Assembly: GCA_916700875.1 (NCBI GenBank)
Contig: CAKAKS010000062.1
Span: forward strand, 19,086,626 to 19,150,625
DNA: 64,000 bases
Source: Sebastes aleutianus
Taxonomy: Eukaryota; Chordata; Actinopteri; Perciformes; Sebastidae
Direction of reading: 5' to 3'
Shown: piece after piece, positions 24,901 through 34,141 of the stretch
Layout of the letters: each line of letters begins with the position of its first letter
Numbering within the stretch: the first letter of the stretch is position 1
Program-made: the position numbers and the translations under genes
The notes under the pieces: model-generated
What the model was told of the DNA's origin: nothing
Databases searched by the model: none
Seen by the model: only the letters and a program-made list of their open reading frames with translations

Positions 24901-27900
24901 TCTCATGTTCAGCTCGATTGTTTGCAGTGTGCCTCACACCTGGCAGAGCAAGAGGTAAGACCACATATACTCACTTCAACTCACAACCACATAGGAACCA
25001 GCGCAAAAGCTTTTAAGCTGCATTTGTGTGCAGGCCTGTGTATATACAGTGAGAAATAATTGAAGAGGATAAGCCTATCAATTAATTATGGTTTTATGGC
25101 GTTTCTTCTAACCCTCTTGTTTCTACGCAGACAAAGTAATTCAGGATGAATCTACACAGATAGGAAAACACAATTATTTTTGTGTACGGCTGTGTTTACC
25201 GCTGGGACGTGCTCAGAAGGCTCCAGCTGCTTCCTCAAATAGATTGCTTCCCGTTATCCCCCCCTAATTGTGCCGAGCTGGCCTAAATCTATCATAACCA
25301 CCGCCCTGAGCTGGTGTCTCTTTCTGCAGCCGAGGGGGTGAAATCATCCCGATGTCTTTGTCCTATCAGCGGCAGATAAGGTTTGCGGGGCTGGCTGCGA
25401 GGAAAGTGGTTTCCCAGGCGCAGCCGTCAGCTCAGCTGCAACACATAATTAACTGATCCCTCCGAACAATTGGGGGGCATGTTGATCAGTTTGATCTCAG
25501 CTGGTGCTTCCTGTTGTAAAGCAAAGGCTTACACGCTACCAGTCTGTTTCCTCAGTGGTCCCTGCTAAGCTCGCTCTGTTTTACTGTTATGGTGATTCAA
25601 GCATACACATTTATTTACCCCATCTGGAATATAGATTTATAATTATGATATTCAAGGTTAGCATTTCTAGGGTAGGATTATTAGTAGTATTAACTGCACT
25701 GAGTGAAACTCTGTGATCTCATGGATTACTCATGCAGGTAAAAGCCTGTGGGATGAACACTAGAGGGAGACAGGCTCCATGATGTCGGTGTCATTGTTGC
25801 TCTGTTTTGTTGGACGGACCATGTTCAGTGCATTGTTGTTATATCTCACACGCACTACTGAGCTTCATTGTTTGAAAAGAATCACATTCTCTCTGCGGAA
25901 GTAGGCAACTGCTTTTATTTGACGCCGTGAACGGATGTATTTATTGTCCTGGTGCAAGAGTAGGGCTTTTTAATTTTCCTTGCAGAGGCTGAACCAATTA
26001 CATGAGGCTATTTTTACCGTCTTTGTTCAGTCCCATTAAGGTCAGTGGAAAAAACTGCATCGCCTTTGCTTCACAAAGCAGAGAATTCATCGTGCTTTCA
26101 CTCCCCTCAGGCAGCGATGATCAAAATGTGACTGAGAATAAACACAAAATGTGACCACGTGGCGCTTTCATGCTCCTTTGTTATCGGTCAGATAGGACAG
26201 GGGGTCCCTCTGGTGGTGGTGGTGGTGGTGGTTGTTGGTTTTACTACAGGGCTGTCTGTTTGTGTGTTTGCAGGACCGAGGAGGACAGTGAGGATGAGTC
26301 TCTGAGCCACGGGGGAAGGCAAAACCATGATAACCTGTACCGGGTCCACATGCCCAGCCTGTACAGCTGTGGCAGCAGCTACGGCAGCGAGACCTCCATC
26401 CCTGCTGCAGCTCACACAGTCAGCAACGCACCTGTCACCGAGTACATGTAAGTTGAATAGAAAAGCTGCTCTAAGTGAAAGGCAGAAGTGGTGGATAATT
26501 TATTTTCACAACCCAGCCTGAGGTTGTTGATATTAGATATTTAATATACTCAGGAGCCAGTTTTTTATGCCCCCAGAGAGGAGCTAAGCTCTCCTATAGA
26601 AAGCCATGCAGCGGACAGCAGATGCAGCTGTTGCTCTCCAGCTGTGAAGCCTGTGAAACTCAAAGCTCTCCGCCTGCATGAGTGGAGCTCAGTGTTAGGG
26701 AAGCTGGGGGGAGGGGATCCCCCATTTTCTGGCTCTGTGTTTTAATGCCTTGGTATGCTGAAAACTGACGTGGAGAGTTTCATGTTTACAGTATATAGTT
26801 TCACATATTTAAAGCAGTGTGTAGCTTTTTATGCACTTCTCAGCTTGTTGTGTTTGATCTCATCGTGTGTTTGATTCAACAGGGCTCAGAACGCCAACTT
26901 TCAGAACTCTCGCTGTGAAAATACGCCTCTGATAGGACGAGAGTCTCCTCCGCCCACGGTATGTATCACATTTCCTGTAAAGAAGAAAAAAACCATGTAG
27001 GAACATCTATGGGTCATGTAGCAGTCTTTTGTGAGGGACTGACCATCAGCCATTTATAACCAAACTCATCCAGGAACCAGAGGAACTAAAATCAGAGACT
27101 AAACCAGGAACTTTTTATGTTCCTGTTTTGCGTTTCCACCGCATCTGAAGAACCTTGAAGATCAGGCAAATTACACCAATGAAGGCTTAAAAAACGACGG
27201 CGATGTTTGAAACACAAGTCATCCTGTTGTTGTTTGTACTAACTGTTGTTAGTTAGAAATACAGAGAGGAGACGTCTGTCTCCACAGTAGACAATCTGTG
27301 TTTAATCAACCATCAGCAAATTGTTTTATTACTCTCCTTCATTCACTTTGTTTCCTAATTGCTGCTCGCTCGACTGCAGCCTCCTCTCTCTCATTCACTC
27401 ACTCACTCGCGCTCTCTCTCTTACTCTTTTACGTTTTTGCAACGAGTCGGTAAGCCGACAACAAAGAACGTTAATATCAAGATTGGTGAAGCCTCTGAAC
27501 CAGAGGCTTTAATATCAAGTCTAGAAACGTCCACCCCTCCTTCTAATATTGATACTAGCAGCACCCAGTACTTCGTTGTTCTGTGAATGAAGCGGTACAG
27601 AAGTTGAAGCAGCTGCGGAGACACGGTCAGCCTCAATAATTCCTGAACCATCAGAAAGTACCGCCTCCAGAGCAGGGACTTTTTTTACACGTGTAACTGT
27701 CCTACAGGAACTAAATTTAGTCCCTGGTTCTTCCAGTCGAAACGCAGATTTAGTTCCTCAAAAGGTTCTTGGTTCCCTGAGAAAGTTGCTGTGCTGTAAA
27801 CGCCCTATTTAAGTACATCAGAGTCTGTACTGTATATCACCAACCAACCAGATCCTTCTTCATGTAGAGCTCTTGTTTCTTTGAGCTAAACACAGTCTGA

Positions 27901-30275
27901 GTGACACAGTGGATCTCTGGATCTGTTTGTGATCCTACGCAAGCCACTAAGACTTTATGGTGTGCAAGAACCTTTTTGAAATTGCGACTTAATATAAGTT
28001 TGACCATGTATTAGGATCAAACCTCAATCATTCCCACCTGCTCCCTCTCCCCCCCCCCCGACCTGAACCTCTACCAGAGACCCTGTCCTCCCTGGTGTCC
28101 GTGTGTCTGCCTGGACCTAGACGCTGCTTTGTGTATCTTCTCTATACTCTCTTCTTGTCGTTTTTTTTTTTTTTTTTTTTCTGCGAATCCATACAGTTGT
28201 ATTTGGCTGCCGCGGACAGTAACAGCGGTCAGAGCTGGCAGTTAAAGCCTTCGGAGAGTTCGAGATCGTTTTGGTAACCTCATCTGCTATGCTAACAGGT
28301 ACAAAATATGCCCGCCTCCTCCTCCACCTGCTGGCCTGTTCCTCCTCTGTGCCACCACCTCCCAAACTCCCAGCTCTGCTCACCTTCTATTCAGGTTCTC
28401 CCCACTCCCCCTCTCTCCTGACTCTTGCTAAGTGTCCCACCTGGTGTCTCACCTGATTTTTGTTTCCTGTGGCCCTGGGCTGCATGTTCCCCGACCCCCC
28501 TGCAACACAGATGTATTGGGTGGAACATGTGAAGCTGTAACTCTGCCCTGGGGCGCACTGTGACCTATGAGGGTGAACTCTTGGGGGGTTAAGAATCAAA
28601 TATTTCACACCTGTGTTTTATAAGTTGTTGGGTGTGTTACACAGAGAAAATACCACTTTAAGGTACCACTATGTTTGTATGACCTTGTATATTTTCAGCT
28701 GATGTCTTTTTATTTTCTGATATTTTACGCACTGCCACTGCATTTCGTTGATTAGACAAATCTGCTGGCTGTTTTATGGGTTGCGTTGTCTAGCGGCACC
28801 GCCATCACTGCGTTGGCAGTGTGGAACTGAACATATGTAGGCTGAAAGTGAAAGTAGAGATATATTGATGATAACTATGATATTTAAAAATGAAATATTC
28901 ATATTATGATAATAGTGTGTAAATAATCCAGAGCCTCTTAAATCATTTTATATATGCAGTTATGGTTACAGACTCTCTCTCCACCTCCCTATACTCAAAT
29001 TTTAGTGTAATTCATTTGCCATAAAACGCACAGTAAACAAAGTCAAAGATTAATTTGACTGATAGCATTTTTTTTATTGCCATTATATTATGAATTCTTA
29101 CAATTATTGTGTTGTGAAAATCTGATATTGTGACAGCCCTATTTCTGACATTATAGGCAAAACAATTAATCAAGAGATTAATGATAATGAAAATAAGAGT
29201 TAGTTACAGCCCTACAAATGATACATATTTTTCTTTAACATCCAAGGTAAGTCATGTTGTTTTATTGAGCCCATATTGGTGCAAATACTCTGCGTTCACG
29301 TCCTCTACAGGCTCTCCAAATGGCTCTGAAGGCCGATCACAACACGCAGAAATATATTACAACTGAAAAGCAACTTTCCACATGAGTTTGAAATGCAGCC
29401 TTTTTGTGCTTGTATCGCCTGTATTAAAAAAAAATGCATGGGTGCATCCTAAATGTATACGAATGTGCACGACGGTTAAAAGCAAAAAGTGAAATAATTT
29501 CAACTAGAATTTAATATTTATAAAACTCCTCTGATGTCCTCGTCCTCTGTAGCTGTTGCTGTGATGTTCTCTCTGTATTTTGAATCATTTAACATCCCTT
29601 TAGATTCCAGCAGTCTGCAGTAACTAGTGTGAAAGGTAATCTGTGTCTCTGATCTGTTGTCAGTATATTTGTATGTTCCTCCACTGCTGCTTTTGATGTT
29701 TTATTCACCAGAAGGGTTTTTTCTCTCACTCAACAAATAACCGAGCCGTTGAATCTGTTTGCAACAGATACATTTCTTCCACTTGCGTCTTTTAATTTCA
29801 GTTATATAAAATAATGAGAAAATCCTACATGGACTGTGTTTTAAAATGTTAAAAATACAGGAGTGACTTTACCTTTTTTATTCTAATTGCTTTAACTATA
29901 AAGAGTGAAATTCATGTTTTAATCTGTGTGTCATATTCTTATTTTCATACCCAGTACACCTCCAGCATGCGGGCAAAGTACCTGGCCAACAGCCGACCAG
30001 ATCCCAACGGCCAACCAGATCCCAACGGCCGACCAGATCCCAACGGCCGACCAGATCCCAACGGCCGACCAGATCCCAACAGCCGACCAGATCCCAACAG
30101 CCGACCAGATCCCAACAGCCGACCTGATCCCAACAGCCGACCTGATCCCAACAGCCGACCAGATCCCAACAGCCGACAAGATCCCAGCCGCCGACAAGAT
30201 CCCAGCCGCCGACAAGATCCCAACAGCCGACCAGATCCCAACAGCCCTCCTGCTGCTGCTACTGCAGCCCACTAG
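9025..30275 (+). CDS. ttyh3: Tweety family member 3, complete (14 coding exons, 607 aa)
   Basis: Tweety proteins are five-pass plasma-membrane proteins linked to calcium- or swelling-activated anion currents (family knowledge; channel role debated). Exons: 9025-9150, 12525-12694, 14734-14845, 14984-15204, 16222-16317, 17107-17179, 18475-18550, 21640-21695, 22349-22441, 23503-23595, 24818-24954, 26274-26447, 26883-26958, 29955-30275. All phases join, every intron is GT-AG, and the sum is 1824 nt. Hydrophobic segments lie near residues 44-68, 86-107, 211-233, 242-262 and 388-408. N-glycosylation sequons are at N127 (NRT), N145 (NQT) and N352 (NTT). The tail has the family's LYRVHMPSLYSCGSSYGSET and a PPTY (PY) motif at 499-502. 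Identity as TTYH3, not TTYH1/2, rests on the N-terminus (PPWWVNLLHRLPHF) and this tail. The last exon adds 14 six-residue repeats not present in human TTYH3 (523 aa). Paralogue a or b is undecided. Confidence 0.95.
9490..9773 (+). mobile_element. LINE 3' tail ending in (TATC)n
   Basis: TTGCACTATGGAACTGTGAT, then TTGAATTTCCCTCGGGATTA, ATAAAG and eleven TATC units (9729-9773). This is typical of 5'-truncated fish LINEs. The left end is uncertain. Confidence 0.7.
12525..12694 (+). CDS. ttyh3: ttyh3 coding exon 2 (TM1 and start of TM2, residues 43-98)
   Basis: Acceptor CTGTCCACCAG and donor TGCAG|GTGAGT; 170 nt. It encodes LACLALDLLFLLFYS (TM1), a short basic loop CCRRSKNEDQ, and CCCTAWCVIIATLVC (TM2 start). 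Confidence 0.95.
14734..14845 (+). CDS. ttyh3: ttyh3 coding exon 3 (residues 99-136)
   Basis: Acceptor TCTCCCCTCAG and donor AAGCTG|GTAAGG; 112 nt. It encodes AGIAVGFYGNGET and the first glycosylation sequon, HANRT. Confidence 0.95.
14984..15204 (+). CDS. ttyh3: ttyh3 coding exon 4 (first extracellular domain, residues 137-209)
   Basis: Acceptor CGGCTCTAG and donor TACAG|GTAAGA; 221 nt. It is helical and polar, with sequon NQT at 145 and ending LYDWYR just before TM3. It corresponds to the first half of the tweety extracellular domain. Confidence 0.95.
15682..16030. mobile_element. hAT-type MITE family, copy 3 (left half missing)
   Basis: Homology starts near TAAGTGGGCATGTCTGTAAA and runs to the terminal TTTGACAGCCCTA. 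It lies in ttyh3 intron 4. Confidence 0.8.
16222..16317 (+). CDS. ttyh3: ttyh3 coding exon 5 (TM3, residues 210-241)
   Basis: Acceptor GTCCTCACAG and donor ATCGG|GTGAGT; 96 nt. It encodes GYIGLLLFDVLICLLVLFGL followed by IRNSKG. Confidence 0.95.
17107..17179 (+). CDS. ttyh3: ttyh3 coding exon 6 (TM4, residues 242-266)
   Basis: Acceptor CTCTCTCCAG and donor TCTGTG|GTAAGT; 73 nt. It encodes GVVALVISWLTLGLELAVSV. Confidence 0.95.
18475..18550 (+). CDS. ttyh3: ttyh3 coding exon 7 (residues 267-291)
   Basis: Acceptor TTTTTTTCCTAG and donor ACGAG|GTATGA; 76 nt. It encodes TSSDFCVAPDMYVTKVADQY in the second extracellular domain. An intron of about 3.1 kb follows. Confidence 0.94.
18954..18993. repeat. 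(GT)n microsatellite
   Basis: About 20 GT units in ttyh3 intron 7. Confidence 0.97.
20879..21060. repeat. Dispersed repeat beginning TAGGGCTGCAAACTAATGAT
   Basis: Resembles a very common fish repeat that opens TAGGGCTGCAACTAACGATT, recognised from general knowledge. It is 3'-truncated and decayed. Confidence 0.5.
21270..21490 (+). mobile_element. LINE 3' tail ending in (TATTC)n-like repeats
   Basis: A TTTTGCACATGCAAACCAAA ... AAGTATTTTCTATTCTATTC ending, typical of L2-like fish LINE tails. No coding capacity. Confidence 0.5.
21640..21695 (+). CDS. ttyh3: ttyh3 coding exon 8 (residues 292-310)
   Basis: Acceptor TTATTCACAG and donor CAGCAG|GTTTGT; 56 nt. It encodes DILQHYLSCSLERTNPFQQ. The donor is weaker than the others (GTTTGT), but phase and homology fix it. 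Confidence 0.93.
22349..22441 (+). CDS. ttyh3: ttyh3 coding exon 9 (residues 311-341)
   Basis: Acceptor CTTCATTTCAG and donor ACTCAG|GTATGT; 93 nt. It encodes KLSGSHKALVEMQDDVSELL and so on, a strongly conserved helix of the extracellular domain. Confidence 0.95.
23039..23290. mobile_element. MITE family 'GTCGACTAAGA', copy 1
   Basis: Contains AGTCGACTAAGATTTCTTTA, TCTTTGTGGAGAAACTC and an end TTGGTCGAAGACGGCCCT. It matches the element at 53317-53596 in inverted orientation. Confidence 0.7.
23503..23595 (+). CDS. ttyh3: ttyh3 coding exon 10 (residues 342-372)
   Basis: Acceptor TTAATTCCAG and donor CACATG|GTGAGA; 93 nt. It carries sequon NTT at N352, the position of the human TTYH3 site as I recall it, and TALVDCRSLH. 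Confidence 0.95.
23616..24120. mobile_element. hAT-like non-autonomous element, 'TAGGGGTGTAACGG' type
   Basis: The left end TAGGGGTGTAACGGTCCACA is a familiar fish hAT terminus. The right end (CATAACGGTTCGGC ... CCAGCCTTA) is degraded. Flanking 8-mers gttcttat and attcttct match at 6 of 8 positions. It lies in ttyh3 intron 10, 20 bp after the exon 10 donor. Confidence 0.6.
24818..24954 (+). CDS. ttyh3: ttyh3 coding exon 11 (TM5, residues 373-417)
   Basis: Acceptor GTTTTTTGCAG and donor AAGAG|GTAAGA; 137 nt. It encodes GLIYLVLFSFITALMFSSIV and then CSVPHTWQSK at the cytoplasmic face. Confidence 0.95.
26274..26447 (+). CDS. ttyh3: ttyh3 coding exon 12 (cytoplasmic tail, residues 418-475)
   Basis: Acceptor GTGTTTGCAG and donor TACAT|GTAAGT; 174 nt. 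An acidic stretch (TEEDSEDES) precedes LYRVHMPSLYSCGSSYGSET, which is close to identical to human TTYH3. Confidence 0.95.
26883..26958 (+). CDS. ttyh3: ttyh3 coding exon 13 (residues 476-501)
   Basis: Acceptor TGATTCAACAG and donor CCCACG|GTATGT; 76 nt. It encodes CENTPLIGRESPPPT. The PY motif is completed by the tyrosine that opens the next exon, 3.0 kb away. Confidence 0.94.
29955..30275 (+). CDS. ttyh3: ttyh3 last coding exon (residues 502-607, repeat tail)
   Basis: Acceptor TTCATACCCAG ends at 29954. The conserved YTSSMRAKYLANS is followed by 14 copies of a six-residue unit (RPDPNS/RPDPNG and variants, residues 515-598), then PPAAATAAH and TAG at 30273-30275. The human tail after the same anchor is only about a dozen residues. 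The array keeps frame to a stop, so the tail should be translated. Confidence 0.92.
   Translation, partial: YTSSMRAKYLANSRPDPNGQPDPNGRPDPNGRPDPNGRPDPNSRPDPNSRPDPNSRPDPNSRPDPNSRPDPNSRQDPSRRQDPSRRQDPNSRPDPNSPPAAATAAH
29994..30245 (+). repeat. ttyh3: 18-bp coding minisatellite, 14 units, in ttyh3
   Basis: The unit is CGACCAGATCCCAACAGC. Units 1-4 end in GGC (Gly), 5-10 in AGC (Ser), 8-9 share CGACCTG, 11-13 share CGACAAG, and 11-12 share CCCAGCCGC. Identical variants sit next to each other, as expected of slippage or unequal exchange. With an 18-bp period the unit is also stop-free in other frames, which explains the overlapping long open frames here on both strands. Confidence 0.97.
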
Positions 30276-32515
30276 ACCACACTGGACTCATCCTGTCTGA
30301 CGTGTCTGAAGCCTCTCATCCATCCAGTCAGTCAGTCAGTCAGTCGGTTATTATTTCTCACCTTTCAGTCACTCCTCTTTCTGCTTTCCGCCACAGTCTC
30401 ACTTGACATAAAATGGACAAACCAAGAGATCATAATGCAAATGCTTTTTTCCTCGGCTTGTGTTTATTATTGCAAGAATCATCATCGGTGCTGGGAATTC
30501 ATCTGCAACTCTGACGTGGTGGAGCCTGGATTGACTTTTACACTCCCAACTTATTGTTTCTTTACACATGAATGCACCATGACATGTCACACCTCTTCCT
30601 AACATACGGCAACCGAGCACAGTGCAGGTTAGGACATCTCCATTGGGGGAAAAACTGATACAATCTGGCTTGTTCACTTGTTCGCATTGCGTCCAGGTAG
30701 AGGTGTAACAAGGCATTGCAGTGTTGAGGACTCTGGAAGTGCTTATAGACGAACACTGATTACTACTGGTTGATGTTGTTGTTGTTTTGTAAAGTACTGT
30801 ACTGCCCTCTCTCATCGCTGTGGGAGAGTAAAGAGAAACGCCTTACACATAAACATGGGAGGAATAAGCTGTTTTCTTCCCCCCTGAACTGTAGACATTA
30901 GTTCTCACATGACACACTCAACGTAGAATAGATTAACTTCACGGTGCAACATCTCATCTTACTGCTTGTGGAATTTAAAAAGCAAGCTACGTTTGAATCA
31001 TCGAGTAAGATTTGCGTTATTCTCCTGTTAGAGTCGCCATACTGTATATTACACATGCACATTGGCTTGTTTTTGCATTTTTTTGTGTTAAATCCGACGT
31101 CTGGGACCAGTTTTCCTGCAGTATTGCACGTCTTATAGGTCTGAAATTTACATTTTTATCTTCTTGGGACTATTATTTCCTGTGGCATTTTTTAAAAATA
31201 CATTGATGAGCCACTATTCTACAGAAAGTGACTGTAACTTGTGAAGCTGTGAACTTGATTCTGGCACATGCTCGCAGAGGACAAAGATGAGCTGCGTGAT
31301 GGAAATGCAGCTGTTTGACAAGAAGAGTCTCAGCGGGATGAAACCGTAATGAGAAGTTTTTATACTACTGGAAGCAGAAACTTTTTTTTTTTTTACAGCC
31401 CTTTTGAAGACGATGGTGAAGCAGATGAGGACAGAGTTGTGCGTGATGTCGTCTCCAGACTTTTAAGGATGATTTGCCTCTTCACCAGACCTGCTTGCTA
31501 TTCTCTCCACGTTCCTGTTAAGATGTAAAGCCTCACCTCCCTCAACAGAACCCGACTCTGTCCGGCTACGATCTCCTCCACCAAATGCAGCAGCAGCGCA
31601 GAGTCAGAAACTCCTCTCACAGGAATCTTAATGCAAGTTTATGTGACAATATGCATATTGTAGTTTCTACGTGAATTTCAGAGAGAGAAACTTTTATGCA
31701 TTTGCAATGCAGTGTCTCACAAATGTGTTTTAGCATTTATAACAAAAAGTAGATAAGAGTGAGTGGATGCTGTGAAGGGGTTGGGATGCTCTCTCTATAA
31801 TCTGGAAACCTGCTGACTTCCTGTGACGATCGTTCAAATGTGGAGTTTGTACTTCTGCTGCTTCTTGCTTCTCTTAGATGTGCTTTGTGACCAGTACAAG
31901 AGGTGATTTCTTTTTTTTTTTAGACGGTGCCAACAAGTGAAGCACAACTCTTTTACTATCTGAATATCTTTTTAAATGTCTTAACTTGAGGCCACTTTGT
32001 AAAGTCGACAGCTCCTGGTTGCCTGATGTGCTATCAAATGAGATGAAATGACTGTTTTCAAATCATTTACGCTCTGTTTATTATCTCACTGATGCAATCT
32101 TTGTTTTTTGAGTAGTAGTCATATTCTCTTTGTTGTTTGTAATGCGAGGCGCTTGTACAGATTATAAACATTTACAAAATGAAGAAGAAAAAAAAAGTGG
32201 CTGACATTGACATTTCATTTTTAATTTCTTAAACTTATTCCACATTTTTAAACATTTCTTTTCTATTTGATTTGCTTTTAGTATTATTATTTTTTATTTC
32301 ATTTTAGAATCAATCACAATGTGTTGCTTCATTAATGTGAATACAGTAAATAGATTTTTGAGTTTTTTTCTGGAAAAAAATCACTGTAGATGTAATTTTG
32401 TTTTTTTATTTTCTACATCATTTTTGCAATCTAAATTGTGTACATGTAAAAACCTGTGGTTATATTGAGCTTGAATGCTGTGTTTTAAAATTAAACAAAC
32501 CTTAACTGTAGAGCA
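30276..32515 (+). other. ttyh3: ttyh3 3' UTR (predicted)
   Basis: There is no coding frame of note. The stretch ends with ATTAAA at 32490-32495, the likely poly(A) signal, about 2.2 kb after the stop. Human TTYH3 also has a long 3' UTR. The end point is inferred. Confidence 0.6.
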
Positions 32516-32885
32516 CCTGCTCGTTGGGTTTCTTTGTTAAGAGCTGCTGCATGGGGACATCCTGACCAGGAACAGACACTAGGTAGCAGCAGAACATCAC
32601 TGCCAGCTCTGGTGTCACCCACAGTTACTTTTACAGAGCTACTGGTCCTTTTTTAACACTGTTTTGATTGTGTTTTAAAAAGTAGAACACAAAAAACACA
32701 ACGAGTGAAACAATACAAAATATAAAATTATAATAGCCAATATATGCAAGAACGGTTTCAACCCATAGCAGAAAATGGTATTTTTATTCTACTAGATTTA
32801 TACAGAAGTGTGTGAAGTATATTTCAATGCTACCTGGTGGATTTTGTTATTGCCTTTAGACAGTTTTTGTCTACGTTTTTTATCT

Positions 32886-33102
32886 TAAAGCCTCTGAACA
32901 CAGGTGTTTTCTGTTATTGGCTGATTAGACCTCTGCTCAGGTTGAAGGTGGGCGGAGCTTAGATGGTAATTAAACTTTATTAATTAAAGCTAACAGAAGA
33001 AGACTCTAGAAGATGTCACTCAATTAGTCTATACAGTCCTGAGAAGAGGTCTAATCAGCCAGGTTAAATGAAAACACCTGTGTGAGTGCACAGAGGCTTT
33101 AA
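32886..33102. mobile_element. Foldback MITE 'TTAAAGCCTCTGAACAC', copy 1
   Basis: The left end TTAAAGCCTCTGAACACAGG is mirrored by CAGAGGCTTTAA at the right, and GGTGTTTTC/GAAAACACC follows inside each end. Inner arms around TTGGCTGATTAGACCTCTGC are also mirrored. A second copy lies at 61093-61372. Confidence 0.8.
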
Positions 33103-33412
33103 GTTAACCAGGACGTCTCTTGAGATACATTTTCTGTTTTGCAAGAGAGACCATAGAGACTGAATATTATCAGTATCTAGATGATTTGTAACACGAAGCA
33201 AATTGAACTTAGTCTGGCTCTCTTGGCGTTATCTGGCTTCACTGAGCGTAACATTGGTGATCCTGGATAACCACGCGGATCCAATTACTATTGACATCAT
33301 CAGAACCATGAATGAAGTACTTAATATGAAAGGAGGTGAGACGGTGATAGCCACGTGAAAATTCAGTTAAAGCTAAATATAAGTAAGTAAATATACAAAA
33401 TAATGTAAATAT

Positions 33413-34141
33413 TAGGGCTGTCAATCGATTAAAATATTTAATCGTGATTAATTGCATGATTGTCTATAGTTAATTGTGATTAATTGCAAATTAATCACTG
33501 TTAAAATGTACATTAAAGGGAGATTTGTCAAGTATCTAATACTCTTATCAACATGGGAGTGGGCACATATGCTTGCTTTGTGCAAATGTATGTAAATATC
33601 TATTATTGGAAGTCAATTAACAACACAAAACAATGACAAATCTTATCCAGAAACCCTCACAGGTACTGCATTTAGCATAAAAAATATGCTCAAATCATAA
33701 CATAGCAAACTGCAGCCCAACAGGCAACAACAGCTGTCAGTGTGTCAGTGTGCTGACTTGACTATGACTTGGCTCAAACTGCATGTGATTATCATAAAGT
33801 GGGCATGTCTGTAAAGGGGGGACTCGTTTTCATTCACATATCTTGAGGTCAGAGGTCAAGGAACCCCTTTGAAAATGGCCATGCCAGTTTTTCCTCGCCA
33901 AAATTTAGCGTAAGTTTAGAGCGTTATTTAGCTTCCTTCGCAGCAAGCTAGTATGACATAGGTGGTACAAATGGATTTCTTAGGTTTTTCTAGTTTCATA
34001 TGATGCCAGTATCTTCACTCAGCTTTAAAACTGAGCCCACTACAACCTAAAAATCACAAGTTGCTTTAATGCGTTAAAGAAATTAGTGGCGTTAAAAGGA
34101 ATTTGTGTTAACGCGCTATTGTGTTAATTTTAACAGCCCTA
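33413..34141. mobile_element. hAT-type MITE family, copy 4 (full length, perfect 8-bp TSD)
   Basis: It is bounded by TAGGGCTGTCAATCGATT and TTTTAACAGCCCTA. The 8-mer gtaaatat stands directly on both sides (33405-33412 and 34142-34149), a perfect target duplication of hAT length. It is 729 bp and non-coding. Confidence 0.88.

Larger units (their letters stand above)
9151..29954 (+). other. ttyh3: ttyh3 introns (content summary)
   Basis: Introns run from 138 bp (14846-14983) to 3.4 kb (9151-12524). They hold LINE tails (9490-9773, about 21270-21490), a MITE of the 'TAGGGCTGTCAA' family (15682-16030), hAT-like repeats (23039-23290, 23616-24120), a short interspersed repeat (20879-21060), microsatellites, and an inverted-repeat element near 27050-27800 whose ends carry GGAACTAAA-type motifs. 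No nested gene was recognised. Confidence 0.75.

Noticed and set aside
29994..30245. Regular direct repeats that might suggest a CRISPR array
   Set aside because: The units are contiguous with no spacers, the array is coding, and the context is a vertebrate gene.
29931..30272. Long antisense and alternative-frame open frames across the ttyh3 repeat
   Set aside because: They arise because the 18-bp unit has no stop codon in these frames. Only the frame continuing YTSSMRAKYLA is supported by splicing and homology.
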